Below are positions 36,244 through 49,669 of a stretch of DNA of 64,000 nt, one piece after another. The DNA comes from Henckelia pumila. Lineage: Eukaryota > Streptophyta > Magnoliopsida > Lamiales > Gesneriaceae. The position numbers and the translations under genes are program-made. The stretch is taken from positions 1,984,001 to 2,048,000 of the forward strand of contig NW_027331831.1 of NCBI RefSeq assembly GCF_033568475.1, written 5' to 3'. The notes below the pieces were generated by a model. The model did no database searches and was not told where the DNA came from. It was given only the letters and a program-made list of their open reading frames with translations. The first letter of the stretch is position 1. Each line of letters starts with the position of its first letter.

Positions 36244-37581
36244 TGTAGTGACCCTTACCCGGATCACCTACTAAACAGAACTTATGCATGCAATTTACTT
36301 AATAAAACAGATATCAGAATAAAACTGCGGAAACCAATAACATTATACAATCCCAAGTAAAGGAATCTGTAATTATCCAAAATTATACAACCAAATCGAA
36401 TAGCTGTATAAACCCAAACAACAGTAATAAAGCCTAGACGAAGCTCCAGCTGGCCAACCACTGACTAGCCTCTCCTGGATCCACCCTCCTCGTCCAATCG
36501 CAAACCTGCCCCATGGAATAGGGTGTCCAAAAAATACAGAGTACGAGACGTGAGCATAAAACGCTCAGTGCGAGAGTATGAGTATACATGCATGCAAAGT
36601 GAACTCCCTATAGACTCGAGGTCAAGGATCAGATAACAGAGACAGACCGGGCCCTGGTATGTAGCACGCTGTGCCGTCGCTTCAGGAGGTGGCTCCCATA
36701 CCGAGATAACTGTGGATACGCCGGACCCAAATCGATGGAAGTCCATCCACTAACAGGATAGGGTACAACCCTACTACAGACATCTCGAAGGAGATACAGC
36801 AAGATGCAAATGAATGCAGCATAATATCATGACATATAAATCATGCAGTCATATAATACATGCATACTCAGTCAGGATATCTCGAACAGTACTTTCGTAC
36901 CTCAAATACCAGGTAGGCACTACCAGCTCTAAGTCCAAGCCTAAAGTCCGCCTACACAGCGAAATGATACTACTATCATTATAGCGCCCTAAAAGCCTTA
37001 ACTAAGCTATTGCATACTCCTAAATATTTATAGGAAGCAAAAGCTATACCTTCGTCCGTCGTTAGCCCTTTGATGTCGATGCCTCCAGAACTTGGGCACA
37101 ACTCCGCTACGACTATCGAACGCCTCTCCGACCTCCGGACCAAGCCTAAGAAGACTAGAACAGCTCGAATATGACTAGAAATAGGGAGGAAATCCGGAAT
37201 TGGCAAGGAGAAATGAAGTCTCGGCCTTCTATTTATAGACAACGATCGGAGCCTCCGATCCTCGATCGGAACGTCCGAACCTGGATCGGAACGTCCGATC
37301 CTGCCATCGGAGCTTCCGAAGATCCTGATCTGCCACGTGTCAAAATATCACTTGATGACTCCGGATAGGGGTGATCGGAGCCTCCGGTCCTGATCGGAGC
37401 TTCCGATCCAGCCACACGTCATGGATGACGTAATATCATCGGTGCCTCCGATCCTCATCGGAGCTTCCGATCCCGATCGGAGCTTCCGATCGTCCCTTCG
37501 GAGCTTCCGATCCGTCCAATCCCCAATTTATTTAATTAGCATTAATCCTTTAATTACTCAATTAGGGTTCGGGCTACTACA
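36244..37581 (-). repeat. Element C 3' LTR
   Basis: On the plus strand it runs from tgtagtgaccc to gctactaca. It contains a ten-unit array of near-palindromes (37244-37512) and adjoins the polypurine tract. Confidence 0.94.
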
Positions 37582-37715
37582 TTCTCCCCCACTTAAGATA
37601 TTTCGTCCTCGAAATCAGATCTTAAGTACCGAATGCAAATACAGAAATCAGAAACATTCTTTATTCAAACAAACGTTTACAGAGTTTGCAACTGAATACA
37701 ACTTAAAGAATGAAA

Positions 37716-40700
37716 TCAAAACAACTCAGGATGGTCTTTACGCATCCTGTCCTCAAGCTCCCAAGTAGCTTCCTTAGTGCCTCGGCGCTGCCACTGAACT
37801 AAAACCAAAGGAATGACTTTGTTTCGTAAAACCTTATCCTTAAAATCAAGGATGCGAAGAGGTTTCTCAACATAAGTCAAATCCTTGTCTACCTGAACCT
37901 CAGACCGCTGCAGAATATGAGATTCATCCGCCACATACCGTCGCAACAGAGATACGTGGAACACGTCGTGAATACTGGATAGATGCGGTGGCAATGCTAG
38001 TCGATAAGCCAAATCGCCAATACTCTCCAAGATCTCAAACGGACCGATAAATCTGGGAGACAACTTGCCCTTAAGGCCAAATCTGAGAATCTTGCGGAAA
38101 GGTGACACTCTCAGAAACACTTTCTCCCCGACCTCGAACTGCAAAGGCCTACGCTTGATATTAGCATAGCTGGCCTGACGATCCTGTGCAGTCTTAATCC
38201 GTTTCTTGATTTGATCAACAATATCTATCGCCTGCTGGATAAACTCCGGTCCCTCAGCCTGTCTCTCCCCCACTTCTTCCCAGAAGAGTGGAGTACGACA
38301 ACGTCGCCCATACAACGCCTCAAAAGGTGCCATCCCAATACTAGTGTGATAGCTGTTGTTGTAAGCGAACTCGATCAACGGCAAATGATCCTGCCAGGCT
38401 GAACCAAAATCCATGACGCACGCTCTAAGCATATCCTCTAACGTACGGATAGTGCGCTCGGACTGACCATCAGTCTCTGGATGATAGGCTGTACTCAAAC
38501 TGAGAGTAGTACCCATCGCACGCTGAACACTCCCCCAGAATCTAGAAGTAAACCTGGGGTCCCGATCGCTGACAATGCTCACAGGCACTCCATGAAGTCG
38601 AACGATCTCCTGAATGTACAACCGAGCCATACGATCCACATTGTACTCCCGACTATAGGCAATGAAATGCGCTGACTTGGTGAGTCGGTCCACCACAACC
38701 CAGATAGCATCACAGTTCCTCGGGGATACCGGCAAATGGGTCACAAAGTCCATAGTGATAAACTCCCATTTCCATTCAGGAATAGGCAGACTGTGAAGCA
38801 ATCCTCCAGGTCGTCGGTGCTCTGCCTTGACCTGTTGACACACCAAACATCTCGAAACAAACTGATAGACACTGCGTTTCATTCCCTTCCACCAGAAACG
38901 AGTACGTAGATCCTTGTACATCTTGTTGCTCCCAGGATGAATACTCAACTTAGTGCGATGTGCCTGAGATAAAATCTCCTCTCGCAACTCTTCATCCTGT
39001 GGAATCACAAGCCTACCAGACAAACACAGAAAGCCATCTGACTGATAATGAAATCCAGACGAGCTACCCTCGTTAGCTAGACGAGCTAAACGCTGGGTCT
39101 TCGAATCAGACATCTGAGCATCTCGGATCCGCGAGTACAAGGCTGGCTCAGATAATATCGCAAACATCTGGATACTCTGCATACCTTTCTTATGCTTGAA
39201 GGTATAACCTGAAGTACAACAGTCACTGATCGCACTAGACATCGAACAAGTCTGAAGTGCGGATAGTCGCACCTTGCGACTCAAAGCATCAGCGGTGAGA
39301 TTAGCAGCTCCCGGATGGTACTTAATCTCGCAATCATAGTCCTTAAGCAAGTCCATCCAACGTCTCTGTCTCATGTTCAATTCTGCCTGAGTGAACAAAT
39401 ACTTGAGACTCTTATGGTCGGTGAAGATCTCAAATTTCTCGCCATATAGATAATGACGCCAGATCTTCAAAGCGAACACAATGGCTGCCAACTCCAAATC
39501 ATGGACTGGGTAGTTGTCCTCGTGAAGCTTCAGCTGTCTAGAAGCGTATGCGATCACATGCCCATTCTGAGTCAGGACACAACCTAACCCCTGAAGAGAA
39601 GCATCCGTGTAAACTACATACCCTCCAGATCCTGACGGTAATGCTAACACCGGCGCAGAAGTCAATCGCCGTCGAAGCTCACGGAAATTCTCCTCACACT
39701 CGGAGGACCACTCGAAATCCATACCCTTGCGGGTAAGCTGCGTCAACGGTCGAGCTAACTGAGAGAAATTCAGAATGAAGCGACGATAATACCCTGCTAG
39801 ACCCAGAAAACTACGGATCTCAGCAACCGTCGTCGGACGCGACCAATTAAGTACCGCTTCAATCTTGCTTGGATCAACAGAAATCCCCTCCCTGGATATG
39901 ATATGGCCAAGAAAGACCACTCTATCCATCCAGAACTCACACTTGCTCAGCTTGGCGTACAATTGCTCGTCTCGAAGAGTCTGCAGTACCAACCGCAAGT
40001 GAGAAACATGCTCTTCCGTATTACGCGAATACACCAAGATGTCGTCAATAAAGACCACGACAAACTTGTCCAAATACTCCCTGAATACACGGTTCATCAG
40101 ATCCATGAATATAGCCGGCGCATTGGTCAAACCGAATGGCATCACTAGGAACTCGTAATGCCCATAGCGAGTACGGAATGCAGTCTTGGCTACGTCCTGA
40201 TCACGGACTCTCAACTGATGATACCCAGATCTCAAGTCAATCTTGGAGTAAATTGATATGCCCTGCAGCTGATCAAACAAGTCATCAATGCGAGGCAACG
40301 GATACTTGTTCTTCACAGTGACTCGATTCAGCTGCCGATAGTCAATGCACAGCCGCATCGACCCATCCTTCTTCTTTACGAAGAGAACAGGAGCTCCCCA
40401 AGGAGATACACTAGGACGAATGTACCCCTTGTCCAAAAGATCCTGTAGCTGATTCTTCAACTCACGCATCTCTGACGGAGCCAGACGATACGGTGTTCTA
40501 GAGATAGGCGAAGTACCCGGCATCAACTCTATGCCAAACTCGACTTCCCTAGCAGGAGGAAAACCCGGAATCTCATCAGGAAACACATCTGGAAATTCAT
40601 CCACAACAGGAATGCTCTCTATCCCAATACTCTCAGCGGACAAATCAACTGCATAGATAAGGTAGCCTTCCCCGCCAGACTCTAGAGCTCGACAGGCTCT

Positions 40701-42131
40701 CAAAGCTGATACCAAAGGCATCGGGGGTCGCGCTCCCTCACCATAGAAAAACCAACTCTCACTCCCTTCCGGATGAAAGCGTACTAATCTCTGATAGCAG
40801 TCCACTGAAGCTCGATAGGTAGTCAGCACATCTATTCCCAGAATACAATCAAAGTCGTCCATCGCCAGGACCATGAGATTCGCTAACAGAATGTTCCCTT
40901 CGAACTCTAAAGGGCAACCCATCACTAGACGCTTAGCCAAAGCAGATTGGCCCGTCGGAGTAGAAACAGACATCACTACGTCTAGTGCAATGCATGGTAA
41001 CTTATGCCTCTTAACAAAACGTGCAGAAATGAAGGAATGAGATGCACCAGTGTCAATAAGTACAAGAGAAGGTATACCATAAAGCATAAATGTACCTGCG
41101 ATGACTTTCTCATTCTCCTCCACAGCCTGATCATGTCTCAGGGCAAACACCTGGCCAGAAGCTCGTGGCCTCAAATGAGAACTCCCAGCAGACTGTCCCT
41201 GCGACCTCTGCTGAACGGTGGCCTGAGAACCCGATCCTGAACCAAAACCAGAACCGCCTCCCCCAGACAGTGGACAATCCCTCCGGATATGACCAGTCTC
41301 TCCACAACGGAAACAAGCTCCAGAAGCTCTGCGGCACTTGTCGGATGGATGGTTCTTCCCACAGTGATCACACTTGTCCTTCTTACCGAAACGGACAACA
41401 CCTCCAGAACCAGAGGAAGAAGTAGACCCGGACTTCTTGAAAGTTTGGGCACGGGGACCCAAAGAACTAGCAGGTCTCGACTGAGAGAAAGACCTGTTCC
41501 GCCGAATGCTGTCCTCCGCCTGGTGACAACGGCTCACCAAACCCTCGTAGGACATGTCGTCACCAACCGCCACACGGTCATGGATCTCAGGGTTAAGGCC
41601 CTGAAGGAACAGATTATACTTCATCTCTGAGCTATCAGCAATCTCGGGGCAATAGGATAGCAGATCAAAGAACCTCTGCTGATACTCATCAATAGACATA
41701 GTTCCCTGTCGCAGACTCAGTAGCTCGCCTGCCTTCGACTGTCGGAGTGCAGGAGGAAAATACCGCTTTTGGAAAGCTGTGCGAAACTCGGCCCAGGTGG
41801 CCACTCCTCTCGCCGCAACAAAAGGTGCAGAAGTAAACCTCCACCACCTGCGCGCACGCCCATCCAGAAGATAGCCAAGGGTCTCCACCTTCTGCTCATC
41901 GGTGCATTGGAAAGTCTGAAAAGTCGTCTCCATGCGGTCTAACCAGTTCTCCGCATCCTCCGGAGACTCACCTCCAACTAAGGGCTTAGGACCCATAGCT
42001 AAGAATCGACGCACAGTGAAACGCTCGTCGTCATGGTGACGATGACGCCGTTCTCGACGGGGCTCCCGGTCGGCATCACCCCAACGCCCACCAACACTGC
42101 CATGAGAACTCTGGTCGTCACGATTTGACAT
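37716..42131 (-). CDS. Element C gag-pol polyprotein
   Basis: One open frame of 1,471 codons. Rough residue positions: gag capsid-like region 40-230 ([19 protein letters not shown]), CCHC zinc knuckle 270-285 ([14 protein letters not shown]), aspartic protease near 360 ([11 protein letters not shown]), reverse transcriptase about 550-790 with IDYRQLN and the catalytic FIDDILVYS near 690-700, RNase H from about 835 ([10 protein letters not shown]), integrase HHCC finger 1050-1095, integrase core 1115-1290, and a C-terminal chromodomain-like tail ([13 protein letters not shown] … [10 protein letters not shown]). Gag and pol lie in one frame, as is common in plant chromoviruses. The chromodomain is thought to steer integration toward certain chromatin. 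It is related to but distinct from the element B polyprotein. Confidence 0.95.
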   Translation of the reverse strand: MSNRDDQSSHGSVGGRWGDADREPRRERRHRHHDDERFTVRRFLAMGPKPLVGGESPEDAENWLDRMETTFQTFQCTDEQKVETLGYLLDGRARRWWRFTSAPFVAARGVATWAEFRTAFQKRYFPPALRQSKAGELLSLRQGTMSIDEYQQRFFDLLSYCPEIADSSEMKYNLFLQGLNPEIHDRVAVGDDMSYEGLVSRCHQAEDSIRRNRSFSQSRPASSLGPRAQTFKKSGSTSSSGSGGVVRFGKKDKCDHCGKNHPSDKCRRASGACFRCGETGHIRRDCPLSGGGGSGFGSGSGSQATVQQRSQGQSAGSSHLRPRASGQVFALRHDQAVEENEKVIAGTFMLYGIPSLVLIDTGASHSFISARFVKRHKLPCIALDVVMSVSTPTGQSALAKRLVMGCPLEFEGNILLANLMVLAMDDFDCILGIDVLTTYRASVDCYQRLVRFHPEGSESWFFYGEGARPPMPLVSALRACRALESGGEGYLIYAVDLSAESIGIESIPVVDEFPDVFPDEIPGFPPAREVEFGIELMPGTSPISRTPYRLAPSEMRELKNQLQDLLDKGYIRPSVSPWGAPVLFVKKKDGSMRLCIDYRQLNRVTVKNKYPLPRIDDLFDQLQGISIYSKIDLRSGYHQLRVRDQDVAKTAFRTRYGHYEFLVMPFGLTNAPAIFMDLMNRVFREYLDKFVVVFIDDILVYSRNTEEHVSHLRLVLQTLRDEQLYAKLSKCEFWMDRVVFLGHIISREGISVDPSKIEAVLNWSRPTTVAEIRSFLGLAGYYRRFILNFSQLARPLTQLTRKGMDFEWSSECEENFRELRRRLTSAPVLALPSGSGGYVVYTDASLQGLGCVLTQNGHVIAYASRQLKLHEDNYPVHDLELAAIVFALKIWRHYLYGEKFEIFTDHKSLKYLFTQAELNMRQRRWMDLLKDYDCEIKYHPGAANLTADALSRKVRLSALQTCSMSSAISDCCTSGYTFKHKKGMQSIQMFAILSEPALYSRIRDAQMSDSKTQRLARLANEGSSSGFHYQSDGFLCLSGRLVIPQDEELREEILSQAHRTKLSIHPGSNKMYKDLRTRFWWKGMKRSVYQFVSRCLVCQQVKAEHRRPGGLLHSLPIPEWKWEFITMDFVTHLPVSPRNCDAIWVVVDRLTKSAHFIAYSREYNVDRMARLYIQEIVRLHGVPVSIVSDRDPRFTSRFWGSVQRAMGTTLSLSTAYHPETDGQSERTIRTLEDMLRACVMDFGSAWQDHLPLIEFAYNNSYHTSIGMAPFEALYGRRCRTPLFWEEVGERQAEGPEFIQQAIDIVDQIKKRIKTAQDRQASYANIKRRPLQFEVGEKVFLRVSPFRKILRFGLKGKLSPRFIGPFEILESIGDLAYRLALPPHLSSIHDVFHVSLLRRYVADESHILQRSEVQVDKDLTYVEKPLRILDFKDKVLRNKVIPLVLVQWQRRGTKEATWELEDRMRKDHPELF

Positions 42132-42180
42132 CTACAAAAATACCTCAAGATGAGACTAAATCCCAAGAAATCTTTTGCAT

Positions 42181-42192
42181 GCTCTGATACCA
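42181..42192 (-). promoter_or_regulatory. Element C primer binding site
   Basis: gctctgatacca on the plus strand is tggtatcagagc on the element strand, complementary to initiator tRNA-Met and just inside the 5' LTR. Confidence 0.9.
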
Positions 42193-42196
42193 TAAA

Positions 42197-43533
42197 TGTA
42201 GTGACCCTTACCCGGATCATCTACTAAACAGAACTTATGCATGCAATTTACTTAATAAAACAGATATCAGAATAAAACTGCGGAAACCAATAACATTATA
42301 CAATCCCAAGTAAAGGAATCTGTAATTATCCAAAATTATACAACCAAATCGAATAGCTGTATAAACCCAAACAACAGTAATAAAGCCTAGACGAAGCTCC
42401 AGCTGGCCAACCACTGACTAGCCTCTCCTGGATCCACCCTCCTCGTCCAATCGCAAACCTGCCCCATGGAATAGGGTGTCCAGAAAATACAGAGTACGAT
42501 ACGTGAGCATAAAACGCTAAGTGCGAGAGTATGAGTATACATGCATGCAAAGTGAACTCCCTATAGACTCGAGGTCAAGGATCAGATAACAGAGACAGAC
42601 CGGGCCTGGTATGTAGCACGCTGTGCCGTCGCTTCAGGAGGTGGCTCCCATACCGAGATAACTGTGGATACGCCGGACCCAAATCGATGGAAGTTCATCC
42701 ACTAACAGGATAGGGTACAACCCTACTACAGACATCTCAAAGGAGATACAGCAAGATGCAAATGAATGCAGCATAATATCATGGCATATAAATCATGCAG
42801 TCATATAATACATGCATACTCAGTCAGGATATCTCGAACAGTACTTTCGTACCTCAAATACCAGGTAGGCACTACCAGCTCTAAGTCCAAGCCTAAAGTC
42901 CGCCTACACAGCGAAATGATACTACTATCATTATAGAGCCCTAAAAGCCTTAACTAAGCTATTGCATACTCCTAAATATTTATAGGAAGCAAAAGCTATA
43001 CCTTCGTCCGTCGTTAGCCCTTTGATGTCGATGCCTCCAGAACTTGGGCACAACTCCGCTACGACTATCGAACGCCTCTCCGACCTCCGGACCAAGCCTA
43101 AGAAGACTAGAACAGCTCGAATATGACTAGAAATAGGGAGGAAATCCGGAATTGGCAAGGAGAAATGAAGTCTCGGCCTTCTATTTATAGACAACGATCG
43201 GAGCCTCCGATCCTCGATCGGAACGTCCGAACCTGGATCGGAACGTCCGATCCTGCCATCGGAGCTTCCGAAGATCCTGATCTGCCACGTGTCAAAATAT
43301 CACTTGATGACTCCGGATAGGGGTGATCGGAGCCTCCGGTCCTGATCGGAGCTTCCGATCCAGCCACACGTCATGAATGACGTAATATCATCGGTGCCTC
43401 CGATCCTCATCGGAGCTTCCGATCCCGATCGGAGCTTCCGATCGTCCCTTCGGAGCTTCCGATCCGTCCAATCCCCAATTTATTTAATTAGCATTAATCC
43501 TTTAATTACTCAATTAGGGTTCGGGCTACTACA
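42197..43533 (-). repeat. Element C 5' LTR
   Basis: Nearly identical partner of 36244-37581, carrying the same palindrome array (43196-43464). The primer binding site lies 4 bases inside. Confidence 0.94.
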
Positions 43534-46500
43534 GCAGTAGCAGTGGCAAGAAGAAATTTTGGCAAGCTCGAGGAAAGTAGTTTAAGAGGTCTGGGAGCAG
43601 TTCTTCGAGTTCGAGTGGGTCAAAACCGAAGTCTGGCATGGTTTGTAATAGTTGTGGTGGAAGTCATCCGACTGATCAGTGCCGAGGCGTATTTGGGAGT
43701 TGCCATATATGCCATCAGCCGGGACATTTTGCGAGAGTGTGCCCTCAAAGGGGTTCCGGACAGTCACGAGGTACAAAGTCATCACGATCAGTGGCTCAAC
43801 CTGCGAGGCAAGCCTCATCTGTCCATTCCTTCCAACCACCACACCCACAGCAACAACCAAGGCCAGGAGGGAGTCAGACAGGTAGCCAGCCTTCGAGACA
43901 ACAGGCTTATGTCTTTGCACTGACAGAGGAACAGGAACAGGGAGCACCGGATGATGTTATTGCAGGTAACTGTTCTCTTTATGGTTATCATGCCTATGTA
44001 TTGATAGATACAGGTGCATCCCATACATTTATCTCTGAACGGTTTGTGTCATTACATGTTTTGCATGCTGAATCTTTACCTGTTGTTGTATCTGTCTCTT
44101 CTCCTTTGGGGAGAGGTTTTATATCAATTCAGACAATTAAGAATTGTTTATTACAGTATGACGGTAGTGAAATAGAGATAGATTGTATTGTGCTTGGTTT
44201 GTTTGATTTTGACTGCATTATCGGAATTGATATGCTAACCAAGTACAGAGCTACCGTAGACTGTTTTCAGAAAATGGTGAGGTTCAGACCTGAGATGGCT
44301 GGAGAATGGAAGTTTTATGGTAAGGGTTCTCGTGCTATGATTCCTCTGATTTCTGTATTATCTATGACCCGACTTTTGCAGAAAGGAGCGGAGGGATTTA
44401 TTGTTTATACAGTTGATGTTTTAAAAGCTAGCCCGAATCTGGCTGATTTGCCAGTGGTTAGTGAATTTGCGGATGTTTTTCCTGATGAGATTCCAGGACT
44501 ACCTCCGTACCGTGAGATTGATTTCAACATAGAACTGATGCCAGGTACTGCATCGATTTCTAAAGCACCTTATCGAATGGCACCAGTTGAATTGAAGGAG
44601 TTGAAAGATCAGTTGGAAGATTTACTGGCCAAGGGATACATTCGACCTAGTGTTTCTCCTTGGGGAGCTCCAGTACTGTTTGTTAGGAAGAAAGACGGTT
44701 CAATGAGATTGTGTATCGATTACCGGCAACTGAACAAGGCAACGGTAAAGAACAAATACCCTTTGCCTTGTATTGATGATTTATTTGATCAGTTGCAGGG
44801 TTTTTCGGTGTATTCCAAGATCGATCTGAGATCTGGGTACCATCAGCTGAGAGTTAGAGATTCTGATATTTCGAAAACTGCTTTCAGAACCAGGTATGGC
44901 CACTATGAGTTTATAGTTCTGCCGTTTGGTCTGACAAATGCTCCAGATGTGTTTATGGCTTTGATGAACCGTGTGTTTCAGAAATATCTCGATGACTTCG
45001 TGATTATTTTTATTGATGATATTCTGATTTATTCGAAGAATTTAATTGATCATTCTGAGCATTTGAGAACAGTGTTGAAGACTTTAAGAGCTGAGAAACT
45101 GTATGCTAAACTGTCGAAATGTGAGTTTTGGCTGAAACAGGTTGTTTTTCTTGGACATATCATATCCGAAAATGGTATAGCTGTTGATCCAAGTAAAGTC
45201 GAGGCAGTGATCAATTGGTCGAGACCAACATCTGTTCCTGAGATACGTAGTTTCATGGGTTTGGCTGGGTATTATCGTCGGTTCTTTAAAGATTTTTCCA
45301 GTATTGCGAAGCCGATTACTCAGTTGACTCAAAAAAATGCTCCATTTATCTGGCCTGAAGCTTGTGAATCCAGTTTTTTTGAGTTGAAGAAACGACTGAC
45401 CAGTGCACCAGTCTTGACAATTCCTTCAGGTACTGGTGGTTTCACTGTTTATTGTGATGCATCTCATCGAGGTTTGGGATGTGTATTGATGCAGCTAGGG
45501 CATGTGATTGCTTATGCCTCACGACAGTTGAAGCCTCAAGAGACCAGATATCCGATTCATGATCTTGAATTGGCCGCCATTGTATTTGCTTTGAAGATTT
45601 GGCGACATTATCTGTACGGGGAACAGTTTGAAATCTATTCTGATCACAAGAGTCTGAAATATTTGTTTTCACAGTCAGAACTGAATATGAGACAGCGGAG
45701 ATGGCTTGATTTGCTGAAAGATTTTGATTGTGAGATTAGATACTATCCGGGGAAATCGAATGCAGCAGCTGATGCATTGAGTCGAAAGGTATGTTCTTTA
45801 TCTCTATCGACGATTGGTGTATCTCATTTGATTGAAGACTGTTGTTGTTCTGGATTAGTATTTGATACAAATTATCAGCCTCTGCGACTTTATCAAATTC
45901 GAGTTGAACCAGAGTTACTTTTGAGAATTAAAGATGCTCAGAAACTTGATCAGAATGTGCAGAATTCGATTGAGAAAGTCCGATCAGGGCATGTGTCCGA
46001 ATACCGGGTTAGAGATGATCTTTTATATGTAAACAATCGCCTTGTAGTGCCTGATATTTCTGATGTGCGACAACAACTACTGACAGAGGCGCATTGTAGT
46101 CGTTATAGCATTCATCCTGGTGGTAGGAAGATGTATAATGATCTGAAAGCTCATTATTGGTGGAAGCAAATAAAGACAGATATCACTGATTTTGTAGCTC
46201 GATGTCTGAATTGCCAATAGGTGAAAGCTGAGAGGAATAAACCGCATGGTTTGTTACAGAGTTTGTCTGTGCCTGAATGAAAATGGGATCATATTTCCAT
46301 GGACTTCGTGACGAGATTACCTCGATCTTCTAGAGGTTGTGATGCTATCTGGGTGATTATCGATAGATTGACGAAATCAGCGTGTTTCATTCCTTATCGC
46401 ATGACGTATAGACACGACCAGATGACAGAGATTTATGTCCGAGAAGTTGTCAGATTGCATGGAGTGCCGAAATCTATTGTATCATATCGTGATCCTCGGT

Positions 46501-47435
46501 TTACATCACATTTCTGGCACAGCTTACAGAATGCTTTGGGTACTCAGCTACATTTGAGCACAGCATATCATCCACAGACCGACGGACAGTCTGAACGTAC
46601 CATTCAGACCTTGGAGGACATGTTGAGAGCTGTAGTGCTTGATTTTGGCACTAGTTGGCAAGAATCACTACCACTTTGTGAATTCTCGTACAACAACAGC
46701 TATCAATCGAGTATTGAAATGGCTCCGTTTGAAGCTTTATATGGAAGAAAGTGTCGATCTCCTCTGTACTGGGATGATATTTCTTATGTACCTGACACTG
46801 GACCTGATATGATTCGAGATATGACTGAACAAGTGAAGCTTATTCAGAAAAGAATGAAGACAGCTCAAGACAAACAAGCGAAGTATGCCAATGTTCGACG
46901 CCGACCTTTGTCTTTTGAACAGGGGAATATGATGTTTTTGAAGATTTCTCCATTCAGAGGCACTGTACGTTTTGGCAAGCGAGGGAAGTTGTCTCCACGA
47001 TATATCGGTCCGTATGAAATTCTGGAGAAAATAGGCAATCTCGCCTATCGATTAGCTCTTCCTCCGGCTTTATCTGGAATACATGATGTCTTTCATGTAT
47101 CGATACTTCGAAAATATCTTGCTGATGAATCTTATGTGCTTCAATCTGATGAGGCTGAACTCGACAAGACTTTGAGTTATTTCGAAAAGCCAATTCAGAT
47201 TCTTGATCGTAAGGAGAAGCAACTTCGAACGAAGACTATTCCACTTGTGAAAGTCCAGTGGAGTCGTCATGGTATTGAAGAAGCAACTTGAGAGACGGAA
47301 TCAGATATGAGGCAACGATTTCCAGAGATGTTTCAATGATGTGAGTCTCATTTAGTTTTCTGTTATCTGATATACATTATGTGTTGTTTATACTTGAGAT
47401 TTCGAGGACGAAATCGTGTCTTAGTGGGGGAGAAT

Positions 47436-49669
47436 TGTAACGCCCGGAATTATTTAATTTTGATCCGAAAATATTTAATTTGAGAATATTTGGAGTTTTG
47501 ATTTAAATTCTAATATTCTTAAATTATTTAGGATTGAAATTGAATGAAAAGAGAAATTGAGGACTGAATTGCAATTATTGAAGACTTGAGGGGCCAAAAT
47601 GCAAATAGTTGAAAATGAGCTGGACACTTGTTATATTTCTGATTATTCACGTGTAATATCAGTATTTTCCATCAAATCTTCAGCAAAAGAATCGAGAGAA
47701 AGAACAGGGGAAAACTTCACAATTTTCTTCATCTTCCAATTCACATATCTTGAGTTCCGGATATCCGATTTCGATTCCGAAAGATGTTCTGGAATCCTTG
47801 CAAGGAGACCTTCGATTTGATGTAAGTTTTATCTTAGTTCATCATGATTTGAGAATTCGAAATTGACAGAGATCAGAACTTTGTATGGAATTGTTGTTGA
47901 TGAGCTTCTATACTTTGTTATGTTGAAGTTGGGTTGAAGAATGGATTGTTGGATTAGTTCTTATGATTTCCCAGCTATGATTCAACTTATATGTTTGCTG
48001 ATATGTTGAGTTTGGATTGATATACAACTGATATGATTATAGAATTGTTATAGTTGCATTCGGGATTGCCGAGTTTATACCGATATGCCGTCGAACTTTT
48101 GATTTGAGGTGTTTTACTATCTTATGCTTGAGATGCTATTGAGATGAGCTTAAGCTGATGTTCTTTGGCAATGATGTTGTGGTTTCAGCTTATAAACAAG
48201 AGCCATCGAGCTTGAGAACATCGACTTCGAACCGGTAGAGAATTGAAGCAAGGTTTGAAGCTATGCTACAATAGAGTTGTATGGTTTTGAGCAGATTTTG
48301 AGTCAAGGCTTATATTGGTTTATTGTACAGCTTTGGACAGTTAGAAGACACCATAAACATCACATTTAAAAGGTAAAAGTGGACTACTATTTGAATGGAA
48401 TTATAACTCGAGATGGTTTGTATCGAGTTCCTTAAATCACATACTTATTTGCTTATTTGCTTTTATATGTTTCCTATGAATGTTTGAATAAGTCTTGATG
48501 TTAATGAATGTGGTTTGATTGATATATATTGCATTCATCTTGAAAGACTTGTTCTTTGATTTCGAAATGAACGAAAATGTTCGATTAGACGATTTGAAGG
48601 ATTGTATATGTATGACCTGGGTGGTTGTTTTAGCCTAGCGTCTGATTTACATATATAATGGCTTCAAAGTCTAGAGAAGCAAGATAAGTAGCCCCACCTC
48701 GATTGGGAGAGTCGGTGTTTAGTTATGATATCTTCTTCTCGGGATCCCAACCGACGAGATAAGAGATGAACCTTGTTTTAAAACATGCATGGAAGTTATG
48801 ATCTTTTATATCATGAGTTTGATATATGTTTTATATGCATGTTTAGTTGCTTTTACTGGGAAATATATTTCTCACCGGAGTTATCCGGCTATTGTTGTGT
48901 TGTATGTGTCATGGTAATAGGCGGGAGTGGAACAGGGCAAAAGCGATCTTGAAGAACAAGGGATGAAAGAGATGAGAGAATAGCATGATGATCCGAGTTT
49001 AGGTGGTTTATTGAGCTGCCAATGCTAGAGTTGAGTCCAAATCATGATCTTGTTAGAGCTATTTGTACCAAGACTTGTTGGTGATTAAGTTGTTGTCTTG
49101 TTGATGTATATAGGATTTGAGATGATGTGTAAATCCTTGAGACAACATGTTGTTGTAGCTTAATGCCTTTTCTATAACAATGAATCTTGTATGTTATATG
49201 AGTTTATATGGAGATAATTTTAAGGTCTTGTGATGATCTATTCCTATCAACTTTATTATGTTTAAGAATGCATGCTAGCTTATAGTGTGGAATAGGCTTT
49301 GTATAAGTTGATAGTAGATGAAAAAAGCATGGAAGAACACATTTTGACAGCAAAAGTTTATGTTCCTTTTTCTGGAAATGTGCTCGCTCGATCGGTGAAA
49401 TATCACGGATCGAGCGAGGCCATCGTTGCAGGGACAGAAAGCTTGGAGATTGTGGCTCGCTCGATCGGTGAAATATTGCAGATCAAGCGAGGCCACCTAT
49501 TGATTGCACCCGAGAGTTGGGCCAAGGTGCTCGCTCGATCGGCAGCTTTTCACCGATCGAGCGAGGTGCTCAAATTTTAAATTTTTTTTTTATTTTGTTT
49601 AGACTTTGATTCTTGTCTATTAATTATGATGATTTGATTAAATGAGAGATTAGAACTCGGGTCGTCACA
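47436..49669 (+). repeat. Element B 3' LTR
   Basis: 2,234 bp matching the 5' LTR at about 98%. It is preceded by the polypurine tract agtgggggagaa (about 47423-47434). Confidence 0.93.

Larger units (their letters stand above)
36244..43533 (-). mobile_element. Element C: full-length Ty3/gypsy LTR retrotransposon, looks whole
   Basis: Inserted on the minus strand in the gag region of element B, with a perfect 5-bp target duplication gcagt (36239-36243 and 43534-43538). Two LTRs of 1,338 and 1,337 bp enclose a primer binding site for tRNA-iMet (42192-42181), one uninterrupted gag-pol frame, and a polypurine tract (about 37597-37582). About ten LTR differences were counted by eye (under 1%), which puts insertion at very roughly 0.3 million years on a commonly used plant rate. 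This is the youngest layer and the only one of the three that looks intact. Confidence 0.95.
35437..47338 (+). pseudogene. Element B gag-pol region, split by element C
   Basis: Parts in order: gag N-terminal and capsid-like part (35.4-36.2 kb, with retrotransposon-gag WLDDMEMLFD and RFFPVSYR-type motifs); nested element C; then a gag zinc knuckle ([14 protein letters not shown], ~43.7 kb), aspartic protease ([11 protein letters not shown], ~44.0 kb), reverse transcriptase (IDYRQLN and FIDDILIYS, ~44.6-45.2 kb), RNase H (~45.4-45.8 kb), integrase zinc finger and core (~46.1-46.8 kb), and a C-terminal chromodomain-like stretch (HDVFHVSILRKYL, ~47.1-47.3 kb). It is no longer able to code for one continuous polyprotein. 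Confidence 0.92.
32763..49669 (+). mobile_element. Element B: Ty3/gypsy chromovirus-type LTR retrotransposon, interrupted by element C
   Basis: A complete outline bounded by tgtaac…tcgtcaca LTRs of 2.24 kb and a 5-bp target duplication tagat (32758-32762 and 49670-49674). In order it holds the 5' LTR, primer binding site for tRNA-iMet, gag, element C, the rest of gag with a zinc knuckle, protease, reverse transcriptase, RNase H, integrase with a chromodomain-like end, polypurine tract and 3' LTR. Domain order and sequence fit the Tekay/Del-like chromoviruses. It is broken: the nested insertion disrupts gag and roughly three small breaks lie in the coding region. About 45 differences counted by eye between LTRs (about 2%) suggest an age near one million years on a commonly used plant rate. 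Confidence 0.92.

Noticed and set aside
37244-37512. Regularly repeated ~17-bp units considered as a CRISPR-like array or sequencing-adapter contamination
   Set aside because: Spacing is irregular, units are degenerate palindromes, and the block is duplicated in both LTRs of a plant retrotransposon. The cttccgatc piece resembles part of a common sequencing adapter, but no full adapter match is present.
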